From assembly GCA_012513545.1 (NCBI GenBank), contig JAAZCB010001233.1, forward strand, positions 1-21,277: 21,277 bases of DNA. The letters run 5' to 3'. Shown in pieces: positions 13,046 through 18,838 of this stretch (the stretch's first letter is position 1; each line of letters opens with the position of its first letter). A program made the translations under genes and the position numbers. The DNA comes from Clostridiaceae bacterium (GTDB lineage Bacteria; Bacillota_A; Clostridia; Acetivibrionales; Acetivibrionaceae). Below the pieces are notes generated by a model that saw only the letters and a list, made by a program, of their open reading frames with translations, did no database searches and was not told the DNA's origin.

Positions 13046-13849
13046 ATGGAACAAGTAAAAATTGAGGATGTAACAAATCCAAATGAAATAGTAGTTCTTG
13101 GTTCAAAATTTAATATGTATGGAACACCAGACAGACCGTTATTTTTGGCTTCTGATATAGCAGAAATAATCGGATATTCAACTGATAAGATCGGACAAAT
13201 GCTTGAAAACGTTGATGACGACGAAAAGCTGACCGATACAATATATCGGGGAGGTCAAAGACGAGAGATGTGGTTCTTGACTGAATATGGTTTATATGAA
13301 CTGTTAATGCAATCGAGAAAACCATTTGCTAAACAGTTTAAGTATGAAATCAAGAACTTAATACACGAAATTCGTGCTGGAAAAATTCGGATTAATCGTG
13401 TAGCTATGGACAGGGATAAAACTCTGTTTATTGAAAATGCTACTATTATATTTAGAAATTTCTCTGGAGATGAAACAAAATTCAATAAAGCTGGTGACCG
13501 AAATTTCTGTGTCATAATTGATGATCCTAACATGGCACAAATTATGTCAAGAGACGGCTGGAATATAAAAACCTTAACGCCGAGAGATGAAGGAGACGAA
13601 CCTAAAAATTATGTTAATGTAGCTGTCAGGTTCAATAATTTTCCTCCTAAAATGGTTTTAATTTCTGGAAAAACACACACAATTCTTGACGAAGAATCGG
13701 TTAATGTTCTTGACAATATTGAAATTGAGAATGTTGATTTGACAATTCGTCCATATACATGGGAAGAAGGAAAGATAAAAGCATATTTAAAGGATATGTA
13801 CATCACAATCAAACAGGATATGCTAGCTGCTAAATATTCAAAAGAATAG
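13046..13849 (+). CDS. BRO-N domain fused to phage ssDNA-binding protein, 267 aa
   Basis: Two domains. Residues about 14-110 fit the BRO-N domain of phage antirepressors: FLASDIAEIIGYS (33-45), VDDDEKLTDTIYRGGQRREMWFLTE split across 56-80, and YGLYELLMQSRKPFAKQFK (81-99). Residues about 117-267 resemble the phage ssDNA-binding protein family: FIENATIIFRNFSG (128-141), KAGDRNFCVIID (148-159), GWNIKTLTPRDEGDEP (171-186), DLTIRPYTWEEGKIKAYLKD (231-250) and an acidic/aromatic end. It is probably the SSB working with the polymerase just upstream. BRO-N domains bind DNA or act in regulation, so the fusion may tie SSB to a specific site or to autoregulation; that is inference. A GAAAGGAG ribosome site precedes the ATG, and the stop overlaps motif copy 10. 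Confidence 0.75.
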   Translation: MEQVKIEDVTNPNEIVVLGSKFNMYGTPDRPLFLASDIAEIIGYSTDKIGQMLENVDDDEKLTDTIYRGGQRREMWFLTEYGLYELLMQSRKPFAKQFKYEIKNLIHEIRAGKIRINRVAMDRDKTLFIENATIIFRNFSGDETKFNKAGDRNFCVIIDDPNMAQIMSRDGWNIKTLTPRDEGDEPKNYVNVAVRFNNFPPKMVLISGKTHTILDEESVNVLDNIEIENVDLTIRPYTWEEGKIKAYLKDMYITIKQDMLAAKYSKE

Positions 13850-13874
13850 ACTAAAAATACAACTCCTTTTATGA
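13849..13874 (+). promoter_or_regulatory. Cassette motif copy 10
   Basis: GACTAAAAATACAA, three bases, CTTTTATGA: normal spacing, first four bases eroded. CTCCTTTT (13863-13870) is the exact complement of AAAAGGAG (13874-13881) with only ATG between, the strongest ribosome-site-hiding hairpin of all copies. Confidence 0.5.
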
Positions 13875-13890
13875 AAAGGAGATGATATTT

Positions 13891-14010
13891 ATGAAATATT
13901 TGCTGAAAATGTATTACAGATTAAAAATGGCTTATTACAGAAAAAAACTGCGTTTGCGACATAAATCTGAAAAATATTTTCAGAAAATACGAAAAGCAAA
14001 ATTATATTAG
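13891..14010 (+). CDS. Tiny, highly basic peptide, 39 aa
   Basis: AAAAGGAG precedes the ATG by 9 bases. Of 39 residues about 17 are Lys, Arg or His and 7 are Tyr, with no acidic residue except one Glu: LKMYYRLKMAYYRKKLRLR, then HKSEKYFQKIRKAK. The composition suggests a nucleic-acid-binding or ribosome-binding peptide, possibly a single amphipathic helix. It is the lone ORF of its cassette, between the SSB fusion and the SF2 helicase. No family recognised. Confidence 0.6.
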   Translation: MKYLLKMYYRLKMAYYRKKLRLRHKSEKYFQKIRKAKLY

Positions 14011-14016
14011 AAAAAG

Positions 14017-14052
14017 TAAAGAGCTTAAGGAAACTTAGGCTCTTTATTTTTG
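14017..14052 (+). terminator. Rho-independent terminator, GAAA tetraloop
   Basis: TAAAGAGC pairs with GCTCTTTA, one T-G position, then TAAG with CTTA, closed by a GAAA loop and followed by TTTTTG. It is the most stable-looking hairpin in the window, 24 bases before the helicase start. Confidence 0.85.
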
Positions 14053-14075
14053 TTTTATTAAAAAGGGGGTCAACA

Positions 14076-15338
14076 GTGATAACTTTAAGAGACTATCAAA
14101 TAGATGCAGTAAATCAAATGAAAAATGGCTGCATATTATGCGGTGGTGTTGGTACTGGAAAAAGCTTGACGTCCTTAGGATATTACTATCTTCAGAATGG
14201 AGGTTCGGTGTCATGTTTGATGGGAGGAAAATATATTCCAATGAATCATCCTCCTCGAGATTTATATATTATTACAACAGCTCGGAAGAGAGATACTTTC
14301 GAGTGGGATAAAGAATTAATATATTTTCGCCTATCAACACATGATGACTGTAATTTATATAAAAACAAAGTTATAGTCGACAGTTGGAATCGTATAAAAA
14401 ATTATAAGGATGTGTTTGGAGCGTTCTTTATATTTGATGAGCAGAGAGTTGTTGGAAGAGGAGCATGGGTTAAAGCTTTTCTTAAAATAGCCAGAAAGAA
14501 TCAATGGATATTATTATCTGCTACTCCTGGAGATACGTGGACAGATTATATTCCAACATTTATTGCAAACGGATTCTATTCTAATAGAACGGAGTTCGAA
14601 CGTGAGCATGTTATTTATAAACGCTTTAGTAAGTTTCCTCAAATAGATAGATATGTTAATACTGGACGTTTGATGAGGCTTCGCGATGATATTCTGATTC
14701 CAATGGAATATAAGAGGGAAACAATTGCACATCACGAGGATATATCTGTTAAGTACGATATCATTAAATACAAAGACGTCACAAAATATAGATGGAATCC
14801 ATTTACTGACAATCCAATTGTTAATGCTTCTGAATTATGTTATGTTTGGAGAAAGATTGTTAATTCAGATGAATCCAGACAAGTAGCAGTTCTTGAAATA
14901 TTTGAAAAACATCATAAGGTAATTATATTTTATAACTTTGATTATGAATTGGATATTCTGAGAAATATTCATTACGGATCAGATGTTGTAGTTGCGGAAT
15001 GGAATGGTCATAAACATGAACCATTACCAGAAAGTAAAAGCTGGGTATATTTAGTTCAATATACTGCGGGTTGCGAAGGATGGAACTGTACATCAACAGA
15101 TACCATTATATTTTACTCGCAAAATTATAGTTATAAAGTTATGACACAAGCTGCAGGACGAATTGACAGGTTAAATACTCAGTTTAAAGATTTATATTAT
15201 TATCATCTCAAGTCTAAATCTGGTATTGATCTGGTTATTAGTAATGCATTAAAAAATAAGAAAAACTTTAACGAGAGCAGATATCTAATGAGTAAAAATA
15301 TCAAGAAATATGCTCTTGCTGAGAAATCGAGGTGTTAA
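14076..15338 (+). CDS. SF2 DNA helicase, 420 aa (GTG start)
   Basis: A superfamily 2 helicase of the compact phage type. Motifs: LRDYQIDAV Q-like motif (4-12), Walker A GGVGTGKS (23-30), Ia-like YIITTAR (64-70), Walker B FIFDEQR (118-124, DEQR in place of DEAD/DEAH), motif III LLSATPGDTW (147-155), and motif VI QAAGRIDR (358-365). A helicase C-like strand, HKVIIFYNFDYELD, precedes motif VI. The start is GTG 14076, since AGGGGG lies 6 bases upstream and no in-frame ATG is better placed. Its likely role is unwinding or branch remodelling during phage replication or recombination, next to the methylase gene 4 bases downstream. It follows a strong terminator with no visible promoter. Confidence 0.85.
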   Translation: MITLRDYQIDAVNQMKNGCILCGGVGTGKSLTSLGYYYLQNGGSVSCLMGGKYIPMNHPPRDLYIITTARKRDTFEWDKELIYFRLSTHDDCNLYKNKVIVDSWNRIKNYKDVFGAFFIFDEQRVVGRGAWVKAFLKIARKNQWILLSATPGDTWTDYIPTFIANGFYSNRTEFEREHVIYKRFSKFPQIDRYVNTGRLMRLRDDILIPMEYKRETIAHHEDISVKYDIIKYKDVTKYRWNPFTDNPIVNASELCYVWRKIVNSDESRQVAVLEIFEKHHKVIIFYNFDYELDILRNIHYGSDVVVAEWNGHKHEPLPESKSWVYLVQYTAGCEGWNCTSTDTIIFYSQNYSYKVMTQAAGRIDRLNTQFKDLYYYHLKSKSGIDLVISNALKNKKNFNESRYLMSKNIKKYALAEKSRC

Positions 15339-15342
15339 AACG

Positions 15343-15807
15343 ATGTTAAACCCAGCTCTATTTAGCAGTTCAACAGATAATTGGGCTACACCACAAAACA
15401 TATTTGATACTCTCGACAACATATTTCATTTCACTTTAGATCCTTGTGCAGATACAAAAAACGCTAAATGTAAACTATATTACACAAAAAAAGATGATGG
15501 TTTAACTAAAGATTGGAGTGGGCATAGAGTTTTTTGTAATCCTCCTTATGGAGGACAATTAACAGGAAAATGGATTAAAAAATGTTTTGATGAATCAAAG
15601 AAACCGGGAACAATTGTGGTTGCATTAGTTCCGTCTAGAACAGACACTAGATGGTTTCACGAATATATTTTTAAAACGTCAGCAGAAATTTTATTCATAA
15701 AAGGTAGATTAAAATTTGGAGATGGTTTAAATCCAGCACCTTTCCCATCAATGATAGTTATATTCGGGTTTCATTGGATATATCTAAATAATAAAGGAGG
15801 AATATAA
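15343..15807 (+). CDS. Phage DNA N6-adenine methyltransferase (Dam type), 154 aa
   Basis: Matches the phage Dam-type family (DNA N-6-adenine-methyltransferase, DNMT). Visible marks are TDNWATPQNIFD (11-22), the DPCAD site (33-37), the catalytic NPPY (66-69, preceded by VFC), VALVPSRTDTRWFH (93-106) and the end block IKGRLKFGDGLNPAPFPSM (119-137). It transfers a methyl group from S-adenosylmethionine to adenine, probably to shield phage DNA from host restriction. The ATG at 15343 is chosen because GAGGTG lies 8 bases before it; a longer frame from 15310 overlaps the helicase and lacks a ribosome site. AAAGGAGG near its stop is the ribosome site of the next gene. Confidence 0.85.
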   Translation: MLNPALFSSSTDNWATPQNIFDTLDNIFHFTLDPCADTKNAKCKLYYTKKDDGLTKDWSGHRVFCNPPYGGQLTGKWIKKCFDESKKPGTIVVALVPSRTDTRWFHEYIFKTSAEILFIKGRLKFGDGLNPAPFPSMIVIFGFHWIYLNNKGGI

Positions 15808-16011
15808 ATGATTATTAATTTTTTATTTGTATTAACAATATTACTTATATATTACGGAACAGGTAATGTCCTTTTTAAATTAACAGCTGGAGAAAAAAAA
15901 TATTCTCTATTCGTTGAATTTGTTTGCGTTTGGGGATGGCCGATATTTATATTTTTAGCTATTTTATTAGTGTTCTTTGATATTCTGACTGGGTGGAACG
16001 ACAATGGCTGA
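15808..16011 (+). CDS. Two-pass membrane protein, 67 aa
   Basis: The ATG follows the methylase stop directly, with AAAGGAGG inside the methylase end. Two hydrophobic segments are visible: about 2-24 (INFLFVLTILLIYYGTG) and 38-58 (FVCVWGWPIFIFLAILLVF), separated by a short loop with LTAGEKKYS. The last codons overlap the start of the 16004 gene. It is a small membrane protein of unknown role, and differs from the single-pass peptides elsewhere in the window. Confidence 0.65.
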   Translation: MIINFLFVLTILLIYYGTGNVLFKLTAGEKKYSLFVEFVCVWGWPIFIFLAILLVFFDILTGWNDNG

Positions 16012-16150
16012 AAAAATAGTATACTTCTGGGACTACTGTCACAAATGTAAACATAAATCTGTAAAAGATTATGATGATCCTTGTGATGAGTGTCTTCACA
16101 ATCCAACGAATGAGGATTCCCATAAACCTATTAATTATGAAGAAGGATGA
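16004..16150 (+). CDS. Small zinc-binding protein, 48 aa
   Basis: It starts inside the end of the 15808 gene (8-base overlap). The core is YCHKCKHKS (about 11-19) plus DPCDECLHNP (25-34), a CxxC...CxxC pair with added histidines, the layout of a compact phage zinc protein seen in many small ORFs. Soluble. The overlap makes it translationally coupled to the membrane protein before it, so the two may act together. Function unknown. Confidence 0.65.
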   Translation: MAEKIVYFWDYCHKCKHKSVKDYDDPCDECLHNPTNEDSHKPINYEEG

Positions 16151-16167
16151 TAAAAAACTAAATAATG

Positions 16168-16193
16168 TGCGAAAATTACAAGACCTTTTATGA
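16168..16193 (+). promoter_or_regulatory. Cassette motif copy 11
   Basis: TGCGAAAATTACAA, three bases, CTTTTATGA. Its left half is identical to copies 1 and 3. AGGAGGG follows 11 bases later. Confidence 0.6.
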
Positions 16194-16216
16194 ATAGAAT
16201 TCTAGGAGGGTTTTTT

Positions 16217-16363
16217 ATGTCAATTGAAAAAATGTATAAAGAATGCGACATGATACCATACATCCGAATTATCAATGGTGTTGTATTATCAACAAAATTG
16301 ACGACGGATGGGGTCATAACAAAAATCGTTTACGACAATAAAATACAGTATAAACTTAACTAG
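16217..16363 (+). CDS. Small hypothetical protein, 48 aa
   Basis: TAGGAGGG (16203-16210) precedes the ATG. A helix (SIEKMYKEC) is followed by four strand-like segments (IPYIRIIN, VVLSTKLT, GVITKIVYD, KIQYKLN), suggesting a small beta-sheet protein. It is soluble and is the lone ORF of its cassette. The terminator starts 9 bases after its stop. No family recognised. Confidence 0.65.
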   Translation: MSIEKMYKECDMIPYIRIINGVVLSTKLTTDGVITKIVYDNKIQYKLN

Positions 16364-16372
16364 ATTAATAGA

Positions 16373-16402
16373 AAAAGATTGAGCTTCGGCTCTTTCTTTT
16401 TA
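16373..16402 (+). terminator. Rho-independent terminator, TTCG tetraloop
   Basis: AAAAGA, TT, GAGC, TTCG, GCTC, TT, TCTTTT: the same design as 362 and 3206, with the extra-stable UUCG loop. The next gene follows with only a ribosome site. Confidence 0.85.
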
Positions 16403-16428
16403 TTTTATATTTTGAAAGGAGAAATGAA

Positions 16429-16731
16429 ATGAAAACAAAATTCAAAATCGGAAAATTGGTGTCTACTAGTGGTGTTGACGAGCTTATGAAAAAAGATCAG
16501 CAGTTTGCTGTATTTGTATTTGACTCGCTCAAACGATATGTAAATTGCGACTGGGGCGATTTATGTAAGGACGACAAAGAGATGAATAAACATGCTGTAA
16601 AATCAGGAGAAGAACGTATATTTGCTTCTTACGACCATCCGAGTGATGAAAAATTAAATATATGGATTATCACCGATTCTTCACCATTGGATCGAAGAGT
16701 GACTACTATATTGTTTCCGAGCGAGTACTGA
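16429..16731 (+). CDS. Conserved mobile-element hypothetical protein, 100 aa
   Basis: TTTTGAAAGGAG precedes the ATG. Recognisable blocks are KFKIGKLVSTSGVDELM (4-20), RYVNCDWGDLCKDDKEMN (36-53), a central SGEERIFASYDH (59-70), IWIITDSSPLDRRVTTILFP (78-97). This is a family common on plasmids and phages, with the hallmark GDWGDL-type motif (here CDWGDL) and a closing TILFPSEY. No activity is established that I know of. It is the first gene of the nucleotide-pool operon, 13 bases before the HAD gene, and shares a short spacer and ribosome site style with it. Confidence 0.7.
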   Translation: MKTKFKIGKLVSTSGVDELMKKDQQFAVFVFDSLKRYVNCDWGDLCKDDKEMNKHAVKSGEERIFASYDHPSDEKLNIWIITDSSPLDRRVTTILFPSEY

Positions 16732-16744
16732 AAGGAGAAATAAA

Positions 16745-17107
16745 ATGAAAGAATTAAAACGAGTTGTAGCAGTTGATTTTGACGGCACACTTTGTAATAA
16801 TGCTTACCCGGATGTAGGAGAGCCAAATGAAATCCATTATGCGGTACATGATTACATACGAAAAGAAAAAGAAAATGGAAGTATAATTATATTATGGACA
16901 TGTCGAACTGGAAAAGAATTAGAAGTCGCCGTTGATGCCTGTAAACAATGGAAAATTCCAATAGACTATGTGAACGAAAACGATCCAGAAAGAACTGCTT
17001 TTTATGGGGCAGATTCTCGTAAAATATCAGCCGATGTGTATATTGATGATAAGGCTGATAATCCAGAAGAATGGTCTGTAAGTATTTTAATTAGAGAAAG
17101 GAAGTAA
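16745..17107 (+). CDS. HAD-superfamily phosphatase, 120 aa
   Basis: A minimal HAD hydrolase: motif I VDFDGTL (10-16, D11 nucleophile and D13 acid), motif II T52 in LWTCR, and a C-terminal acidic pair YIDDKAD (99-105, D101/D102), with K93 as a possible motif III lysine. There is no room for a large cap domain. Phage HADs of this size are usually thought to act on nucleotides or DNA ends; the neighbouring DUF5664 protein and nrdDG support a role in the deoxynucleotide pool, by inference. GAAAGGAG gives the ribosome site. It lies 4 bases before the DUF5664 gene, so both are made together. Confidence 0.8.
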   Translation: MKELKRVVAVDFDGTLCNNAYPDVGEPNEIHYAVHDYIRKEKENGSIIILWTCRTGKELEVAVDACKQWKIPIDYVNENDPERTAFYGADSRKISADVYIDDKADNPEEWSVSILIRERK

Positions 17108-17111
17108 TAAA

Positions 17112-17792
17112 ATGGCTGAATTAAAAGATAGTGGAAACAGAAGAGATTTCGGAACAGGTGCAGTAAGAGATGCTGCCGACGGAAAAGGTAGATGCGATTT
17201 GTTACCTCTAACAGTGGTTGGTAATTTATGGCGCGATGATGTTCTATATTGGATTGATAATTATATCAGATATGGAAATATTATTGATATCCAAACAGCC
17301 ATAAAATATTTCGTGTTTCGTCATAAGGAATGGAAAGATAATTTACAAACAGCAATTCTCGAAGTATCCAAGCAATATGAGGACGGCTGCCGTAAATACG
17401 GAGACAGAAATTGGGAGAAAGGGATCCCACTTCACTGTTATATCGACAGTGGTGTAAGACATTACCTTAAATATCTTCGCGGTGATAATGATGAGCCGCA
17501 TGATAGAGCTTTTGTATGGAATATGCTTGGAGCTATATGGACGCAACAAAACAAACCGGAGTTGATAGACTTGCCGTTTGCTGAAGATTTAAAACCGTGT
17601 ATTAATCAAACGGATAACATAGAAGAATTATCGGAAGGCCACGGACGAGAAGATGCAATTCCGATATCAGATATTGTAAACATGAATTGTAAACATGAAA
17701 TGAGATCATATGATATGTTCTGTCCTATATGCGGCAAAACACGAGAAGAACTCGAAATGAGATCGTATGATAGTATCCTAGAAAGGAAATGA
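17112..17792 (+). CDS. DUF5664 / MazZ-like dATP/dGTP diphosphohydrolase with zinc tail, 226 aa
   Basis: The N-terminus has the family signature GNRRDFGTGAVRD then KGRCDLLPL (8-33). The helical core has ILEVSKQYEDGCRKYGDRNW (82-101) and HYLKYLRGDNDEPHDRAFVWN (117-137), acidic and His residues fitting a metal-dependent NTP pyrophosphatase fold. Relatives hydrolyse dATP or dGTP to the monophosphate and are known in Z-genome (2-aminoadenine) phages, though many phages carry the domain without PurZ, and no PurZ is visible here. After about residue 160 comes a linker and a short zinc-like tail (C193, H195, C204, C207) with EMRSYD repeated at 196 and 215. A 13-bp tandem repeat sits at the junction. 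AGAAAGGAAG is the ribosome site. Confidence 0.75.
   Translation: MAELKDSGNRRDFGTGAVRDAADGKGRCDLLPLTVVGNLWRDDVLYWIDNYIRYGNIIDIQTAIKYFVFRHKEWKDNLQTAILEVSKQYEDGCRKYGDRNWEKGIPLHCYIDSGVRHYLKYLRGDNDEPHDRAFVWNMLGAIWTQQNKPELIDLPFAEDLKPCINQTDNIEELSEGHGREDAIPISDIVNMNCKHEMRSYDMFCPICGKTREELEMRSYDSILERK
17673..17698 (+). repeat. 13-bp tandem duplication inside the DUF5664 gene
   Basis: ATTGTAAACATGA occurs twice back to back. Thirteen is not a multiple of three: with one copy the frame would read ATG AAA TGA and stop near residue 192, before the zinc tail. The present two-copy state keeps the tail in frame. Confidence 0.85.
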
Positions 17793-17796
17793 AAAC

Positions 17797-17958
17797 GTGA
17801 AATGTAAAATATGTGGAATAAAATTAAAAGCATTCAAAGACGGCAGAGAAACTTGGACGAACGGTCATCGGATTTGGATCTGCAAAAATCCAGAATGCCA
17901 CAAAAAATATGTCCAAATTGCTAAAGATCCAAATACTGATAAGAATGATCTAATATAA
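17797..17958 (+). CDS. Small zinc-ribbon protein, 53 aa (GTG start)
   Basis: GAAAGGA (17781-17787) precedes a GTG start by 9 bases; no in-frame ATG is available near it. It begins KCKICGIKL (CxxC) and later has WICKNPECHKKY (CxxxxC), together a four-cysteine ribbon like that of RNA polymerase or transposase ribbons. A basic, Trp-containing middle (RETWTNGHRIW) could contact nucleic acid. It starts 5 bases after the DUF5664 gene, as the last gene of that operon. Function unknown. Confidence 0.65.
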   Translation: MKCKICGIKLKAFKDGRETWTNGHRIWICKNPECHKKYVQIAKDPNTDKNDLI

Positions 17959-17965
17959 TCTCCTT

Positions 17966-17991
17966 TGCGAAATTTACAATTCCTTTAATGA
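17966..17991 (+). promoter_or_regulatory. Cassette motif copy 12
   Basis: TGCGAAATTTACAA, three bases, CTTTAATGA. TCCTTT (17981-17986) can pair with AAAGGA (17992-17997). Confidence 0.6.
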
Positions 17992-18006
17992 AAAGGAGAT
18001 GATTTT

Positions 18007-18141
18007 ATGAAAAATGCAGTATTCTTTATAATAACTTTTGTTATAATCATTACGATATCACTAATGATATTCAACACACTAGTTAATATGACAACAGAGT
18101 ACAATAGCAGAATCAATAATGCTATATCCTTAATAGAATAG
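18007..18141 (+). CDS. Small single-pass membrane protein, 44 aa
   Basis: AAAAGGAG precedes the ATG by 8 bases. A very hydrophobic Ile/Phe-rich segment (about 5-27, VFFIITFVIIITISLMIF) is followed by a polar tail (TTEYNSRINNAISLIE). It is a lone cassette ORF. The TAG stop lies in the 5' arm of the terminator at 18137-18170. Confidence 0.65.
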   Translation: MKNAVFFIITFVIIITISLMIFNTLVNMTTEYNSRINNAISLIE

Positions 18142-18172
18142 ATTGAGTCCAAACAAGGACTCTTTCTATTTC
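18137..18172 (+). terminator. Rho-independent terminator overlapping the stop codon
   Basis: AATAGA, TT, GAGTCC, loop AAACAA, GGACTC, TT, TCTATT, then T-rich. It keeps the TT/TT internal mismatch of the 362-type design. Confidence 0.8.
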
Positions 18173-18199
18173 TTTTATTTTTTGAAAGGAGACATAAAA

Positions 18200-18493
18200 A
18201 TGAATTATAAAACAAGTGAATTACTAGATAAAAGAAATGCGCTATTAAAACTAATGAACATTGAAATTCGTGACGTGGAAAATAAATATGAACATATGAT
18301 GACAGAGTTATTAAAAGATTGTGATCATATGTTTGACGACGGAACTCCAGCTGTCAGAATAAATTATACAAGTGGAAATAGCTGTCGTATTTGCGGTAAA
18401 TATTTACCAAAACCACAAACAGATCTTGATTCTAAAAAAGAATTAATACAGGAACTTAAAGCTATTTTATGCAATACAGAGTTAAGGAGGTAA
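18200..18493 (+). CDS. Small zinc-site protein, 97 aa
   Basis: The start at 18200 follows TTTGAAAGGAG; the longer frame from 18143 runs back into the terminator and is rejected. The N-terminal half is a long helix (ELLDKRNALLKLMNIEIRDVE, about 7-27, continuing to 45), probably coiled. Then comes DCDHMFDDGT (about 40-49) and SCRICGKYLPKP (61-72), giving Cys/His pairs that could bind one zinc. A second helix (LDSKKELIQELKAIL) ends the protein. No family recognised. It lies 3 bases before the next gene, forming a short operon of zinc proteins leading into nrdG. Confidence 0.65.
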   Translation: MNYKTSELLDKRNALLKLMNIEIRDVENKYEHMMTELLKDCDHMFDDGTPAVRINYTSGNSCRICGKYLPKPQTDLDSKKELIQELKAILCNTELRR

Positions 18494-18496
18494 AAT

Positions 18497-18814
18497 ATGT
18501 TCAAAACTTATAATCGTAAAATGTTACATATTTATAAAAATAAAATTTCTGATTATTGGAGAATAAATACATTTAATATTTGGCAAAAAATAAATCGAAA
18601 GTTCCTTAAAACATATTCATTAATTGAAGATTGCGGAAGATGTGAAGATTGTGGTAGAAATGTGCATGATTTTTCTGCTCCAGATGAAATATGGAATAAA
18701 GTTTATGGGGATGATTCTGGAATATTATGTTATGATTGCTTTTGTAATAAAGCTGATGAAACTTTAGGGTTTAAATGGAGAATGAGTTTAAAAGAAAATT
18801 GGACAGAATCTTGA
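18497..18814 (+). CDS. Zinc-binding phage protein, 105 aa
   Basis: TTAAGGAGG, at the end of the previous gene, is the ribosome site. Residues 1-42 are basic and aromatic (KMLHIYKNKISDYW), probably nucleic-acid-binding or helical. Then come DCGRCEDCGRNVHDFSAP (about 45-62) and ILCYDCFCNKADE (76-88): CxxCxxC and CxxCxC patterns around an EIWNKVYGD loop. The DCGRNV...PDEIW...LCYDCF arrangement is a zinc-finger layout I have seen in phage proteins of unknown role. It ends 24 bases before nrdG. Confidence 0.65.
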   Translation: MFKTYNRKMLHIYKNKISDYWRINTFNIWQKINRKFLKTYSLIEDCGRCEDCGRNVHDFSAPDEIWNKVYGDDSGILCYDCFCNKADETLGFKWRMSLKENWTES

Positions 18815-18838
18815 ATTTATTTAGAAAGGAGAAAAGAA

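Noticed and set aside
15310..15342. ATG at 15310 as start of the methylase
   Set aside because: It lies inside the helicase gene without a ribosome site, and the extra 11 residues are not family-like.
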